From contig JAIXMP010000002.1 in the NCBI GenBank assembly GCA_025677815.1, forward strand, positions 186,001 through 250,000: a stretch of DNA of 64,000 nucleotides, given 5' to 3'. The stretch is from Phascolomyces articulosus (taxonomy: Eukaryota > Mucoromycota > Mucoromycetes > Mucorales > Lichtheimiaceae). Positions 23,001 through 34,213 of the stretch are shown here, in pieces. The notes under the pieces are model-generated. The model did not search any database, was not told the DNA's origin, and saw only the letters and a list, made by a program, of their open reading frames with translations. The translations under genes and the position numbers were made by a program. Position 1 is the stretch's first letter, and each line of letters opens with the position of its first letter.

Positions 23001-23478
23001 ACTCATAAAATTGGTGTTTTTCGATTAAACCAAATGTTGTAAGAAATGAAAAACTTTTTTTTAGATTTGTATGTGTATTACAAAAGAAAGAAAAAGAGTG
23101 AAACGTAACCCACTCATTATTTCTTCGAGCATACTGTTAGACATGGAAACATGTTACCTTTAGCAATACTTAGGAGGTAACAGATACTCTAATCAGTTCT
23201 AATCCTGACACCCGATTCCATCATCCAATGCTATTTTTTCTCCTTTTTTTTTTAAATATATATAATGGTCAAACAACAACTGCTCAACATTCTAATTCTC
23301 ACAACTATTGTACGTAATATCAATTAATTAATTAATAATAAACGTTGATTTTCCCATTAAATGTTTTATTCATACGTATAAACTATGATAATATATGAAG
23401 ATGCTATGCTAAGTAACTATTAGAAAAATTCATCCGATATGTGCCAATAAAAAAGAATAATTCATAAACAAAACATCA

Positions 23479-25135
23479 TTAAAGACATGAAGCAGCGCGA
23501 CAATTGGGACAAATCAGCTTCCAACGAGATATGCAGTCAGTATGAAATCGGTGACCGCATGATAAAGTTTTTGTAGCTTTAACATCTTCCAAACAAATCG
23601 TACAGCATGGTTCTTCTGCGTTTTCCTCAAGACGCTTTGATTCAATACCGAGACGTTTCCAGGCCACTTGATTGCTTGGGTCATACCGTTGGTACATGTC
23701 TTCTTCCAATACCCTTTTCCAATCTGACTTGAAACGTGTGCCATCCAATTTGACACCATGAATTCGATATTGACATTCAGTAAATCCAACAGTCACGGGC
23801 TTCACATTTGTGCTTTTACAATTTGGGCATTGTGCTAACGATTTGTTCAATTCAAACAGCCCCATGCCATGAGTATGGATGACGCGATAATCTGGCGTAC
23901 ATTCACATTCAACTTCAATGTTGGTACCATTATCAACCGATCGACCAGGAGGGGCGTGGTCAGAGAATGCATATTGTCGAAGTCCTCCTTCATCTGATAC
24001 ATCAGCAAACATGCTGAAAGCCGGTCCGCCACCGACTAATCGAAGGACAAGATGTAATGTATCTTTACTTTTTATGTTATAATCGCTTAATAGTCTTTCA
24101 TTTTCCAATTGTTTTCCAGCAAAAATCAAACGCTGTTGGTCCAGTGGTATGCGTTCTGTATCTAGGATCATACACTTTATATCTTCCACTGTTTGTGACA
24201 TGTCAGTAACATTGATGGGGATTGTTGCACCTGTCAACGTCTTGACATAGAGATGACTGGCATTTGTGCGAAAATTTTTTGAGACAAATTGGATATCGCT
24301 GTTTTGGATGTTATTATAATCTGAAAGTAGTTTGTTGTTGTCTTCAAGTACTGAACCGTTAACGAATAAAAATTGATCTTCGACAGGTAAAGGGTCGTCT
24401 TTCGCCAAAGCGGATAGTTTTTCTTTCAGGTCTCCTACATGGGTATTCTTTTCCAGATCCATGGCTATACTATCACCATTGGCTTGAACGATTGTAACTG
24501 TCATGATGGATGATGGTGATAAGGGTAACACCGAGGAAGAGGACTTTTCCCGTTGTTGTTGTTGCTGATTTTGTAAGCTCGGTGAAACGCGTCGACGTTT
24601 TCGTTGTACCTCTTTTTGGTGTTATATTTTCGCGTTTTGAATGTCAGCATTTCGTTACCATCAGATTCCGTTTTCTTTTGACTGTTAATTAATTAGCTAT
24701 AAACTTACCATCAGTATTATCGCTTTTATCGTTCGTCTGCTCTTTCTCTTCATTTTTTACTTTATTGGATAGGGAGGCTGATAATTGTTTTTTCGTTTTT
24801 TTTTCCTTGTCGGACTTGTTGGATGATGAGTGCAGTTGATCGTTCATAAAAGTTATTGTTTTTGACGGTGTTGCGTTTCGATGGTACTCTGCACAGCCTT
24901 TATAAGTGAGTGTTGTTCCATATAAACTATAATAATACATTGACTTCTTGTAATCACAAATTTTGGCACCGTCAAGAAAAAGTTTACAACTGTTGAGCAT
25001 ATCACCCAACGCTGATCCGGCCAAGTTGTTTGATACACGATCCATTATATATTGAACAGGCTCGTCCTTTTTATACGGGACTTGGATAGATAGTCCTGGG
25101 AAACCAGCAATAAGGACATCAATTTTAGAAGGCAT
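23479..25135 (-). CDS. UBL-UBL-ubiquitin-CysR-RING-H2 fusion protein (copy 3, intact)
   Basis: Exons 25135-24709 and 24611-23479 join in phase (GAT G | AG GTA) to 519 aa. Domain order: N-terminal UBL-like domain (residues 1-100, [20 protein letters not shown]); low-complexity linker; basic patch VQRKRRR; second UBL ([20 protein letters not shown]); ubiquitin-like third domain from LYVKTLTG to [10 protein letters not shown]; Cys-rich domain ([41 protein letters not shown]); C-terminal RING-H2 with CTIC, C-G-H-x2-FH-x2-C, CPNC. The RING predicts E3 ubiquitin-ligase activity. Against ubiquitin, the third domain keeps Lys6, Lys27 and Lys48 but has Ala at 11, Thr at 33, Ser at 63, and Val for Arg74 before Gly-Gly. 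Part of the intron aligns with coding sequence of copy 4. Confidence 0.85.
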
Positions 25136-25419
25136 TGTCTTTTGATTGGAAAAAAAGGAAGGAAGAAAGGAAGAAGGAAGGAAAGGTAAGAGACTCTATT
25201 GTTATTATTATTATTATTTTTACAATAAATAAATCCGATTTTTGGACTCTCTGGATTTTCAACACCGAAATTATCACTGATATATTTGATATATTTATAT
25301 AATATGTAAATTTTTTTGTCATGGCTATCAAATAAATTAAAGGAACACTAATTATACATATCTTTTCGAATTGAAGTTGATAAAAAATATATAATAATAC
25401 ATAACAACAAAAGAAGTTA
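25136..25419. other. Short gap between the tandem RING-ubiquitin genes
   Basis: 284 bp between the start of copy 3 and the stop of copy 4. It must hold the copy 3 promoter and the copy 4 terminator. It is AT-rich with a purine-rich stretch at 25148-25190. Confidence 0.5.
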
Positions 25420-27336
25420 TCATAGACGCGAAACAGCTCTACAATTGGGGCATGTCAATTTCCAACGAGAAATACAGTCCGTATGGAATTGATGACCACA
25501 AGATAGAGTCTTTACTGTTTTAATATCCTCCAAACAAATGGTACAGCATGGATCATAAGTATTTGCTTGAAGTGTCCTGGATTCAATCCCCAAACGTTTC
25601 CAGGAGACTTGATTACTTGGATCATACCGTTGATAATTATCCTCTCGATGTACTGTTTTCCAATCCGACTTGAAATCCGTTCCATCATTTTTGACACCGT
25701 GGATTCTATATTGACATTCAGTAAAACCCACCGTTATCGGCTTCACATCCGTGCTTCGGCAATTGGGACAGACTGCTTCTGATCGGCCCAATTCAAACAA
25801 TCCTGTTCCATGAATATAAATTACACGATAACCTGGTGTGCATTTACATTCCACTTCAATATTAGTACCAATGTGGACATGACGACCTGGGGGTGCATTT
25901 TCAGAATATCTGATTTCTTTCAATCCTCCTCCGTCCGAAACATCGGCAAACATGGTAGGACCTCCACCACCACCACGTAATCGAAGGACCAGATGGGTAG
26001 TATCTTCTTTTTGGATATTGTAATCAATCAATTTTCGTTCATCTTCCAATTGTCGTCCACCAAAAATCAAACGTTGTTGGTCCGGTGGGATGCCTTCTTT
26101 ATCCTGGATCATGTATTTCATTTCTTCCACTGTTTGTGTCACGACGTCAATGGAGAGAGTGATGGTTTTTCCTGTTAAGGTTTTGGTATAGATGGTGATG
26201 GGATTAGGACCAACAGGTGTTGGTTTATAAACACGTTTTGTAGAATGAATGTAATCGTCGGGTATTTTGAGCACTAATTGGATATCGTGCTCTTGAATGT
26301 CACTGTATTCTATCAGAGGTCGATCGTCGTCGTCAAGGGCTAAACCATTGAAAAATAAAAACTGCTTTGAAACAGGTAATGTATCGCCTTCGGCTAAAAA
26401 AAATAGTTTTTTTTTCAAGTCTCCCACGGTGGCCGTCTTTTCCATTTCTACAGATACACCGTCACCAACAGCTTGAACAACAGATAATGTTAACATGGAA
26501 GAGGATGTTAGAGGAGACAATGAAGAAGAGGAAGAAGCTTCTGCTTCCACTGTTACTGAAGTTGTAGTTATTGTATCTGATGCTATTGCTGGTACTGATA
26601 ATACAGAAGAAGATAGCGATGCTCCTGTTGCCACAGATGGAGGTGACAAAGAGGACGCTGAAGAAGCCACTTGTGGGTGCTTCAAATTAGATGAAGAACG
26701 TCGACGTTTGTTTGTACGTTGTACAATTTGTGTTATGAATTTAGGTGTTTTGAGTGCCAACATCTTGCTATTAAAAAACTGGATCGCTTTCTTTTGGTTC
26801 TTGTTTGTGTCGTTGATTGATTCTTGTTCTCTTTCTACTACAATGACAGGAGGTGATGGTAAAGGAGGTAACATTTTTTCCTTCCTCTCATTGTTGGCCA
26901 CCATGGAGGAGGATGAAGGTTGTTGCTGCTGTTGTTGTGTCTGTTCTTGTTCTTGTTCTTGTTCTTGTTCTTGTTCTTGATTTTTGGTTTTGGTATTGGT
27001 GAAAAAAATCTGAAGAGATTGTGGTCCAGCAAACTTGTTATAATAATAATAATTTACACCACCTTTATAAGACAATGTTTTTCCATACAGACTATAATCA
27101 TGATAGGATTCTTTACATCTGGAGATGGAAGTACCATCGAATCTAAGATGACAGCTGGAGATGGAAATACCATCGATGCTAAGATAACAGATGCCTTTAT
27201 ATTCTCCCAGTATTGTACCAGCTAACTTGTTGGACACGCGATCCATGATATATTGAACAGATTCATCTTTTCTAAAAGGGACTTGAATGTATAATCCAGG
27301 GAATCCAACAATAAGTACATTGATTTGGGAAGCCAT
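25420..27336 (-). CDS. UBL-UBL-ubiquitin-CysR-RING-H2 fusion protein (copy 4, intact, single exon)
   Basis: Intronless, 638 aa from the ATG at 27336 ([20 protein letters not shown]), chosen by alignment with copies 1 and 3. The reading frame stays open 49 codons further upstream, but only as homopolymer-rich leader. Domains: N-terminal UBL-like (1-about 125); Glu-Gln repeats then poly-Gln (about 135-160); basic NKRRRSSS; Ser-rich stretch; second UBL ([17 protein letters not shown]); canonical-looking ubiquitin ([12 protein letters not shown] to LVLRLRGG) followed by [12 protein letters not shown]; Cys-rich domain ([30 protein letters not shown]); RING-H2 ([17 protein letters not shown]). In the ubiquitin unit Lys6, 11, 27, 33 and 63 and Ile44 are kept, Lys29 is Met and Lys48 is Arg. 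RING E3 activity and processing after Gly-Gly are inference. Confidence 0.88.
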   Translation of the reverse strand: MASQINVLIVGFPGLYIQVPFRKDESVQYIMDRVSNKLAGTILGEYKGICYLSIDGISISSCHLRFDGTSISRCKESYHDYSLYGKTLSYKGGVNYYYYNKFAGPQSLQIFFTNTKTKNQEQEQEQEQEQEQTQQQQQQPSSSSMVANNERKEKMLPPLPSPPVIVVEREQESINDTNKNQKKAIQFFNSKMLALKTPKFITQIVQRTNKRRRSSSNLKHPQVASSASSLSPPSVATGASLSSSVLSVPAIASDTITTTSVTVEAEASSSSSLSPLTSSSMLTLSVVQAVGDGVSVEMEKTATVGDLKKKLFFLAEGDTLPVSKQFLFFNGLALDDDDRPLIEYSDIQEHDIQLVLKIPDDYIHSTKRVYKPTPVGPNPITIYTKTLTGKTITLSIDVVTQTVEEMKYMIQDKEGIPPDQQRLIFGGRQLEDERKLIDYNIQKEDTTHLVLRLRGGGGGPTMFADVSDGGGLKEIRYSENAPPGRHVHIGTNIEVECKCTPGYRVIYIHGTGLFELGRSEAVCPNCRSTDVKPITVGFTECQYRIHGVKNDGTDFKSDWKTVHREDNYQRYDPSNQVSWKRLGIESRTLQANTYDPCCTICLEDIKTVKTLSCGHQFHTDCISRWKLTCPNCRAVSRL

Positions 27337-27483
27337 AGTTGGTATAATATATAAGGAAGAAAAAAAAAAGAAGAGAAAGAAGAAAAAAAGGATGATTCCT
27401 TTTTTTTTTTTAAAAAAAAAAAAAAACCAACTGTGGATCAACATGTCGCATCGAATAAGGAAATTGGAATAGTCCTGTGCCAC

Positions 27484-28040
27484 ATTTTTTTCGTTACAAA
27501 GATGATGAATATTTATGCAAATCTATAACGCGAATTGAACTAAAACATGGCAAATGTAAGATGTGTACCGGATTTATGGATTGGTTTACCTTTGTTTTTT
27601 ACTATGGAATATAGCATGTGCTGCATCTTCTGATGGATAAACTTATGGCTCAGCATATTCTACCTGTATATCACTATGATTACTCGTTTCAGAAGAATTT
27701 CTTATATGGATAACTGACAAAATAAAAACCTGTATAAAAAATAAAGGATAATATGATAAGATCAAAATAACACTATTTTGTCATCTCATGATAAGCCATG
27801 TTATTTATTAAATTTGTGTGCCTTTTTGTTCTAAAGTGTTACGATTTTAAAGAGCCACACACTACCATTAACGAACGGGCGACTTTTTTTGCGCATTACT
27901 GCTTAATATCTGCTACTTAGTTAAAAAACAGCCAAGACAATATATAAAAACTCAGATAGCATTTATCTCTCTTTGTCCATTTTTTGAATATCTCGTACAC
28001 TTTTCTTACTTTTTTTTCAACTGACAACTCATACTATACA
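27484..28040. other. Intergenic between copy 4 and SEC17
   Basis: Divergent promoter region of the RING-ubiquitin copy 4 and SEC17. AT-rich, with a possible TATATAA near 27940-27948 before SEC17. No further gene seen. Confidence 0.5.
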
Positions 28041-29504
28041 ATGGTGGCAGGTTCCGAACAACAAGCTCGAGAACTCGTTGCGCAAGCACAAAAGAAATTA
28101 AAATCATGGTCTTTTTTTGGCCCTTCCAATAAATATGAAGATGCCGCCGAGTTATATGAAAAAGCAGGTAACATGTACAAATTGGCTCAGCAATGTAAGT
28201 TATATATATATATTCTTTGTACCCCATCCATCTTGTTTCTTGAACCCAGAAAAGGAAATCCAAAATTGCGAAGCTTCATGGTATAAGAAGTGAAAGATGA
28301 ATAACTTGAACTTTATCTGTATAAAGGGAAAATGGGAGGAGATGCGTTCATTGAATCTGCTAAGCTTTTTGAGCAAGCCAATGGAGCCAAGTTTGACGGT
28401 TCAAGAGCATACGAGAATGCAGCAAAGTGTTACAAACGCCATGATCCTCGAGGTACGAATATTTTAGGGTTTGGATAAACAGGAGGAAGAGGAATAAGAT
28501 ATATAGTTGGTTATAAAAATACGGGAAAAATAGGTGTAAAGTTACTAGGAGGAAGAGAGTGCGTGTGTAAAATAGAAAATAGAGGCACTCATTATGGGGA
28601 CGGGGGTTAATCACATATATATCTATTAGCTGCTGTAAAGGCACTTCATGAATCCATTCGACTTGATCAAGAAGGTGGTAACTTTCGACAAGCAGCTCGT
28701 CATTATCAAGAAGCAGCCGAGCTTTTGGAAACGGAAATTAATGATCCTAAAGCTGCTTATGAAGCTTATGGACACGCCGCTGAATTATTCAGTGCTGACG
28801 AATCACCTGCGTAAGTAAAATAACAACTATTTGTTACTAGGGACCGATCATTTTATTTTCATTATTTACTTACATATCTTTTGGATTATAAACTCTATAG
28901 TATGGCCAATAAGTGTCTTCTCAAGGTAGCACAGATTGCAGCTGATATGGATTTGTATGACGTTGCCATTGAAAAGTTTGAACGTGTAGCTTCTGCTGCT
29001 GTAGATGATGCTTTATTAAAATGGTCCTTGAAGGAATACTTTTTGAAAGCTGGATTATGTCATTTATGTACAGATGTAAGTTGGGATTTTTGCTATCTCT
29101 ACAGTGGCGATTGAATGGGAGGGAAGAAAGGAGTAAAAAAAAAATGGTTAAAAAGATTAACAATAATCTATTTTTAGGATATGGTACGTGCACGACAAGC
29201 TTTGAATAGTTATTGTGGAATGGATATGTCATTCGAACAAACTCGAGAATATCAACTTCTTAAGGTGAGAATATGGGAAAAAAAATTCTTTTAATTCACT
29301 TGTTGAACGTAGCAAGTAAAGGAGAATCAGTTTATTGATGGTTTTTAATAAAATTAGGGTGTGATGGATGCTATCGATAACGGTGATGTGGAACAGTTCA
29401 CACAAGTCGTCTATGAATATGACAAGTTGACCAAATTGGATAGTTGGAAGACAGCTATTTTGCTTAAAATCAAAAAGGGCATGGATCAAGATGATCTTCG
29501 TTAA
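28041..29504 (+). CDS. SEC17: Alpha-SNAP / Sec17, SNARE disassembly adaptor
   Basis: Adaptor that links NSF/Sec18 to SNARE complexes for membrane fusion recycling. Exons 28041-28194, 28327-28452, 28630-28810, 28901-29075, 29178-29264 and 29358-29504. It starts MVAGSEQQARELVAQAQKKL. TPR-like helices follow: AAELYEKAGNMYKLAQQWKM, then DAFIESAKLFEQANG, AYENAAKCYKR and ALHESIRLDQEGGNFRQAA. The C-terminus is conserved (EYDKLTKLDSWKTAILLKIK, then DDLR), the region that stimulates NSF. Length about 290 aa matches the family. All joins keep phase. Confidence 0.95.
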
Positions 29505-29668
29505 AAAAATGACTACTGTCGTCCTTTCTCCCTTGACAAAAAAAACACAAAAAATACATCTTAACACATAATTCAAACCCACCCTATTTACGCATGATCA
29601 CTCATTCACATTCTATCACGCACAGGCACACATATACACACCCGATATATTATATACTCTCCCTAAAT

Positions 29669-29708
29669 CCTTCTTCTTCTTCTTCTTCTTCTTCTTCTTC
29701 TTCTTCTT
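29669..29708 (+). repeat. (TTC)n microsatellite
   Basis: About 13 uninterrupted TTC units in the SEC17 3' flank. Confidence 0.9.
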
Positions 29709-29957
29709 GCCTCAGCTTTGCTTATCTAATATATACAATTGTAAAACTTTTTCAACATTTACCTATCAAAAACATACGCACGCAACGAACAACAACAATA
29801 GCTATCCAACGATTTTTTTTTACAAAATAGTAGTCATTGTCACTGAACAAAATCCATTTACATTTGGTGGATGAAATAATATGGAGCGTGCGTCTTTTTT
29901 TTTTTTATTATTATGATTATATACAGCAACAACTATGAGGAATTCTTATCCATATTA

Positions 29958-30443
29958 TTATCGACCTCGTCCAGCCTTTCTTCCATATACATGTTCAAAT
30001 TCTTTCTTACGCATCTTCATTCTCCTTCGGATAGACTTATTATATTCTTCGCGACGTTTGGTCACACGCACACCACTCATTCCCGGTTTAATTTCTTCTT
30101 CAGTGAAATAACCAAATTGCCCCAATTGGTCCCGAATTTCATATCCGTTGACAAAATCGCGGGCAGATATCGCATTGCCGCCTTCAGCCTTGACATGTGT
30201 CACTGCTACAGGGTTGCCATCGGCACAATAGATATGTAATGTTTTTGTGGAATCATCATATATAAATGTACCTGGTTCAGGTTCTTCTTCCAAATAATAA
30301 AGAGGTGAATCGTCGGGAAGATACATGTTGAGTAATTGCATCGTAATATGACGTTGTTTTATTTTTTTTGATCGCTTGATTCTTGAAAAGGTGAATATCG
30401 TACGAAGTGGGTACTGTAGGTTTTTTTAGATAGATAGATAGAT

Positions 30444-30537
<94 letters not shown>

Positions 30538-31922
30538 GTTTTTTTTTGTTGTATTTTTGATCGTGTAAAGCTAGTTTGTTTTGTATTCTTACTTGCTCGC
30601 CAATTGCCCTATAAAGTTGCTCGATTTGCCATGCTTCCATATCATCAAATACAATTTCTGACCATTCTTTTCGAATTTTAGGTGCTGATGTTACTTGAGA
30701 AAGATCTTGTACTTTGGCATTTTTCTATTATTTCAGAGTAGGTTAGCTTTTGTTTGTAAAAAAAAATTTTTTTTACGTCTTGATGACTATCCTACCCACT
30801 TACTTTACACTTGTCAAAATTGTGTAATGTATCCATGAGAAGCTTGCTTCCTATATTACCCAATCTTTCTTTTAAATCTCTATAATTAGGTGCAATCATC
30901 CGACCAATATCCTATAATAAAATGTATATCATCCATCGTTAATGTACTGATCTGTAATATACCCACACACCCCTCTCCCTTCTTTTTTAAAGCGATCCCC
31001 ATAATTACCAAAGTTTGTTGGGCAAGAATACGTCCAGCATCAAATTTTTTATCATCTAATTCTTGTACAGTGACACCTGTAACATCATCGCCAGCAAGAA
31101 TGGTATGTTGGATAGGTGCTGCTCCTCGATATTTCGGAAGTAGGGAGGGATGAACATTGACTGCTCCCTGTTTTAATCCATGAATGATATCGGAAGGTAC
31201 AAAATAACCAAACGAGACAACCACACCTAAATCATACCCATCGTTTCCAGGTAACTACGTGTATGTCTTTTTTTTAGTAAAATAAATAAAAAATCCTTTT
31301 TATATATAAATTTCTACCTTCCATCCATCGAGTGTTTTTGCATTTTCTGGCGTATGGTGGATGGGAATACCATATAATTCAGCAATTCCTTTGGTAGGAC
31401 CTATTTAAAAAATAGGTTAAAAAAAAAGACACACACCCTTTATTTGGATAAAAGCAGAGGAATGCTATTTACTTGGTGTTATGGTTTTTAATTTTCGACC
31501 AGTTCTTCTATCAGGAGGGCATACAAGATCGATACTTGCGATACATGAATTGGGCTTCCCTGGCGTTTTATTTTATATAAGCGTGTTAAGAAAAGTTTTT
31601 CTTGACTAGATAGCTTTTCCTTCTTTTTCTTTTACCTTTGTCCGTAATGAGTGCTTTTAAATGTTTTACTGCGAAATCGTCTGTACCAAAGAAAACAACA
31701 CGAAGTTTTTTGTTAGTGTTTTGTTGCTGTGCAGCCTTTATGGTAGTGGTAGTGGTGGCATAAAAACGACTATTGTATGTAAAACGTGTTGACTAAACAA
31801 TATAATTCAATGGTTCATTAGCTACATGATCTAAAAGTGATAATAAAATAAACTTCTTTTTTTACCTGTAAGGATCTTTGACATGATCTAGACCACAATG
31901 TCAAAAATGGTGTCCTCAGCAT
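29958..31922 (-). CDS. FMT1: Mitochondrial methionyl-tRNA formyltransferase
   Basis: Formylates Met-tRNA for mitochondrial translation initiation. It starts at 31922 with a basic, hydroxylated leader (MLRTPFLTLWSRSCQRS) that looks like a mitochondrial presequence. Then LRVVFFGTDDFAVKHLKAL (N-terminal formyltransferase fold), VVVSFGYFVPSDIIHGLKQG, and the catalytic-loop signature VNVHPSLLPKYRGAAPIQ (N-H-S equivalent). TGVTVQELDDKKFDAG is also family-typical. The C-terminal part (MQLLNMYLPDDSPL to the stop at 29958) is the tRNA-binding barrel plus a basic tail (RRRMKMRKKEFEHV). Seven or more exons. One intron (about 30590-30372) contains a long (GA) repeat; splicing across it gives GEQ-RSKKIKQRHITMQ in phase 0. 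Confidence 0.9.
30428..30534 (+). repeat. (GATA)n followed by (GA)42 microsatellite inside an FMT1 intron
   Basis: Five to six TAGA/GATA units run directly into 42 GA units (30451-30534). It lies wholly within an intron of the formyltransferase gene; on the transcribed strand it is a CU tract upstream of the acceptor. Confidence 0.95.
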
Positions 31923-34128
31923 TTTTTTTAGGTGTAAATAGGATTGGGAAAGGAGCAAGGTCTGTGGTTCTGTTTTTTAATGTCCTTCTTAATCAATTCA
32001 CATATTTGGGGCGTATTTTTCAAGCCAGGGTTGTTACAGTAATATTGGTGTATAGTAGCTAAGAAAAATCAATCATAGCTATATTTATATTAATGAACTA
32101 TAGAATATGTATATTGTTCTTGAAGGTACAGATAAAATAGAAATTGTATTGTGAGCATCAATGATAAACTAAACCTCTTAACAGACGATGTCCATAGTGT
32201 TTTTAAATGAACCACGCGTAGCAGTGATAACATCTCTGGACACAAACTCTTAACATATTAACTAAACAAAGAAAAATGCATGGTAATTAGTTAATGCTTA
32301 TAGTGATCACTGCACCGACTTATTATTAAATACATGAAGAGGATTTCATCTACACAGATACTCATTAAAAAAAAGCCTAAACATAAACACGGCTTGAAAT
32401 ATTATTATGCATGTATAATAAAAAAGTAAGGCAAGTTTCTCTACGTTAGTCCAGGTTACTTTATAACCATCTATCACAACAACACACCTGCATAAAAAGA
32501 AATAAACCCAAATATATGAATGATTGAATAAATAAGCCAATATTTGTTTGGATGTGGGGGTTAAGCATCATACTATAAAATTCACACATTCTGTTTTGTT
32601 TTTGCTTATCGATATGCTGCATTGGATCATTCACTCTTTGTTTTGTTTTATATAATATAGATTTTATTGATGTGATGGATTAAGGATAACAAGTAGAATA
32701 GAATAAATAATTGTAAATGTATCTTTGTAAATATTTGACGGTATTCAAGGATTATCGGCAGGCAAGTTCAATATATAAGGACCATTTTTCCCACTGGGTT
32801 TTTTCCCTTATATGTTACGCTTGTGGATGTCATTCACTATTTTCATTTATTTGGGAATAGTGAACGCACCTGGTCTTATTTTCCTATTAGATTCAATTGG
32901 TAGGTTTTTTTCTTTGACCTAAATGCAGGTCAATAAAGGTATGTTTACTTTTTTTTTTGTTTGGTTGAACAAGTGAGGGATTCAGAAGGGGAACGTGTTT
33001 GATATGCTTCATTAAATTATCTTAATAGTAGAAAAGGGAAAAATAATGAATCTATTTTGGGATACGAGTAGATAAATGATGAGGAACCTATTGAACATAT
33101 TGCATTTAGTGTTTATTTATATATTTTTATTAGTCTTCTTGGGATGCCCTTTTTCGTCTGGTACATTGAACCTGAAGTGTCACTTCATACTTTAGTTCAT
33201 CTTCTTTCCGAGTTCTGTTTTTACAGCAGTTCATCTGTATATCTTATCTTTGTGTATGATATCACTGCCCAGCTCCTTTCTCCTGTTGGTACAGCTCTCA
33301 CGTATCAATGGCTACTTCCAATGTGGGTTCCGTTGAATAGTGTGCCGTCTTGCGTGTGCCATCTTTTGGTAGTGATATTGGTCTGTTCTTTAGCTTAGTC
33401 ATGGAATGAAGTGCTCTATTACTTTTTGCGTGTTCCCATTTCTTTTTCTCTGTTTTGTGTAATTTGATGGTTTTAAATTTATTATTTTGCAGTAGTTTTA
33501 TATAATATTATTTTTTCTATTTGCTTTTGATTAGGCACATGGGTAATTGTAGTAGATATGCTTAAGAATACCCTCTGTCACTTGTGAGGATGCTATGATT
33601 TGTATCCAGACACTATTGTTGGTCATGAAACATTTCCCCATACTAAATACGGGTTGAGGATTTGGGAAGCAAAAAGAGATACATTGGCAACAAACTCTAT
33701 CTTTTAATTGATTGGCTAACTGAATACTATTTTAAATTTCCGCTCAGGTGCATAACCTGTAAAGCAAACCAGAAATGATGTTCAATAGAACTACATCATA
33801 ATTCTTCTAATTTCAACAATAATAATATTATTCTTATATTTTTACAATAAAAACATGGTTGCTCTCTTTTTTAATAAAAAGATAGATCCCACCTTTCTGT
33901 ATTTCTTTGCTTTTGATCACATATCAAAGCATTCAACCAATCCACTAGATCGGGCGCAGTAATATACTTTTTCCGAGTCTACGTTTTTTATGCGAATAAA
34001 AGAGAAGCAGGCTGAGTTTTTCTTTTTTTGTTAGTTCGCTTATAATTGCTATGCTGGCGTCACGTCCTATTAAATAATTTTATTGTACGTACACGAAGAC
34101 GCGCAGCTTTTCTTTCTTTTTCTATCAC

Positions 34129-34168
<40 letters not shown>

Positions 34169-34213
34169 CCCTTCATTGTATATATTCTATTTGAACGCAC
34201 ATAAAATTTAAAA
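31923..34213. other. 2.3-kb intergenic region between FMT1 and CAND1
   Basis: Mostly AT-rich, no conserved gene. A short hydrophobic reading frame begins at about 32812 (MLRLWMSFTIFIYLG) and ends at a possible GT donor, and a Leu/Val-rich frame lies at 33144-33398. Neither has recognisable family support. A (TA)n run at about 34132-34161 lies just before the CAND1 start. Confidence 0.5.
34132..34161 (+). repeat. (TA)n microsatellite in the CAND1 5' flank
   Basis: About 14 TA units, ending about 50 bp before the ATG. It may overlap the core promoter. Confidence 0.85.

Noticed and set aside
26495..26980. Plus-strand open frame ending in a long Cys-Ser repeat
   Set aside because: It is the antisense of the Gln/Glu repeat region of the RING-ubiquitin copy 4 and has no independent support.
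30359..30640. Minus-strand open frame with a long Ser-Leu repeat
   Set aside because: This is the (GA)42 microsatellite read through; it lies in an intron of FMT1.
32812..33398. Possible small hydrophobic secreted or membrane protein
   Set aside because: A short leader frame and a separate Leu/Val-rich frame can be joined only by guessing splice sites, and no family resemblance was seen.
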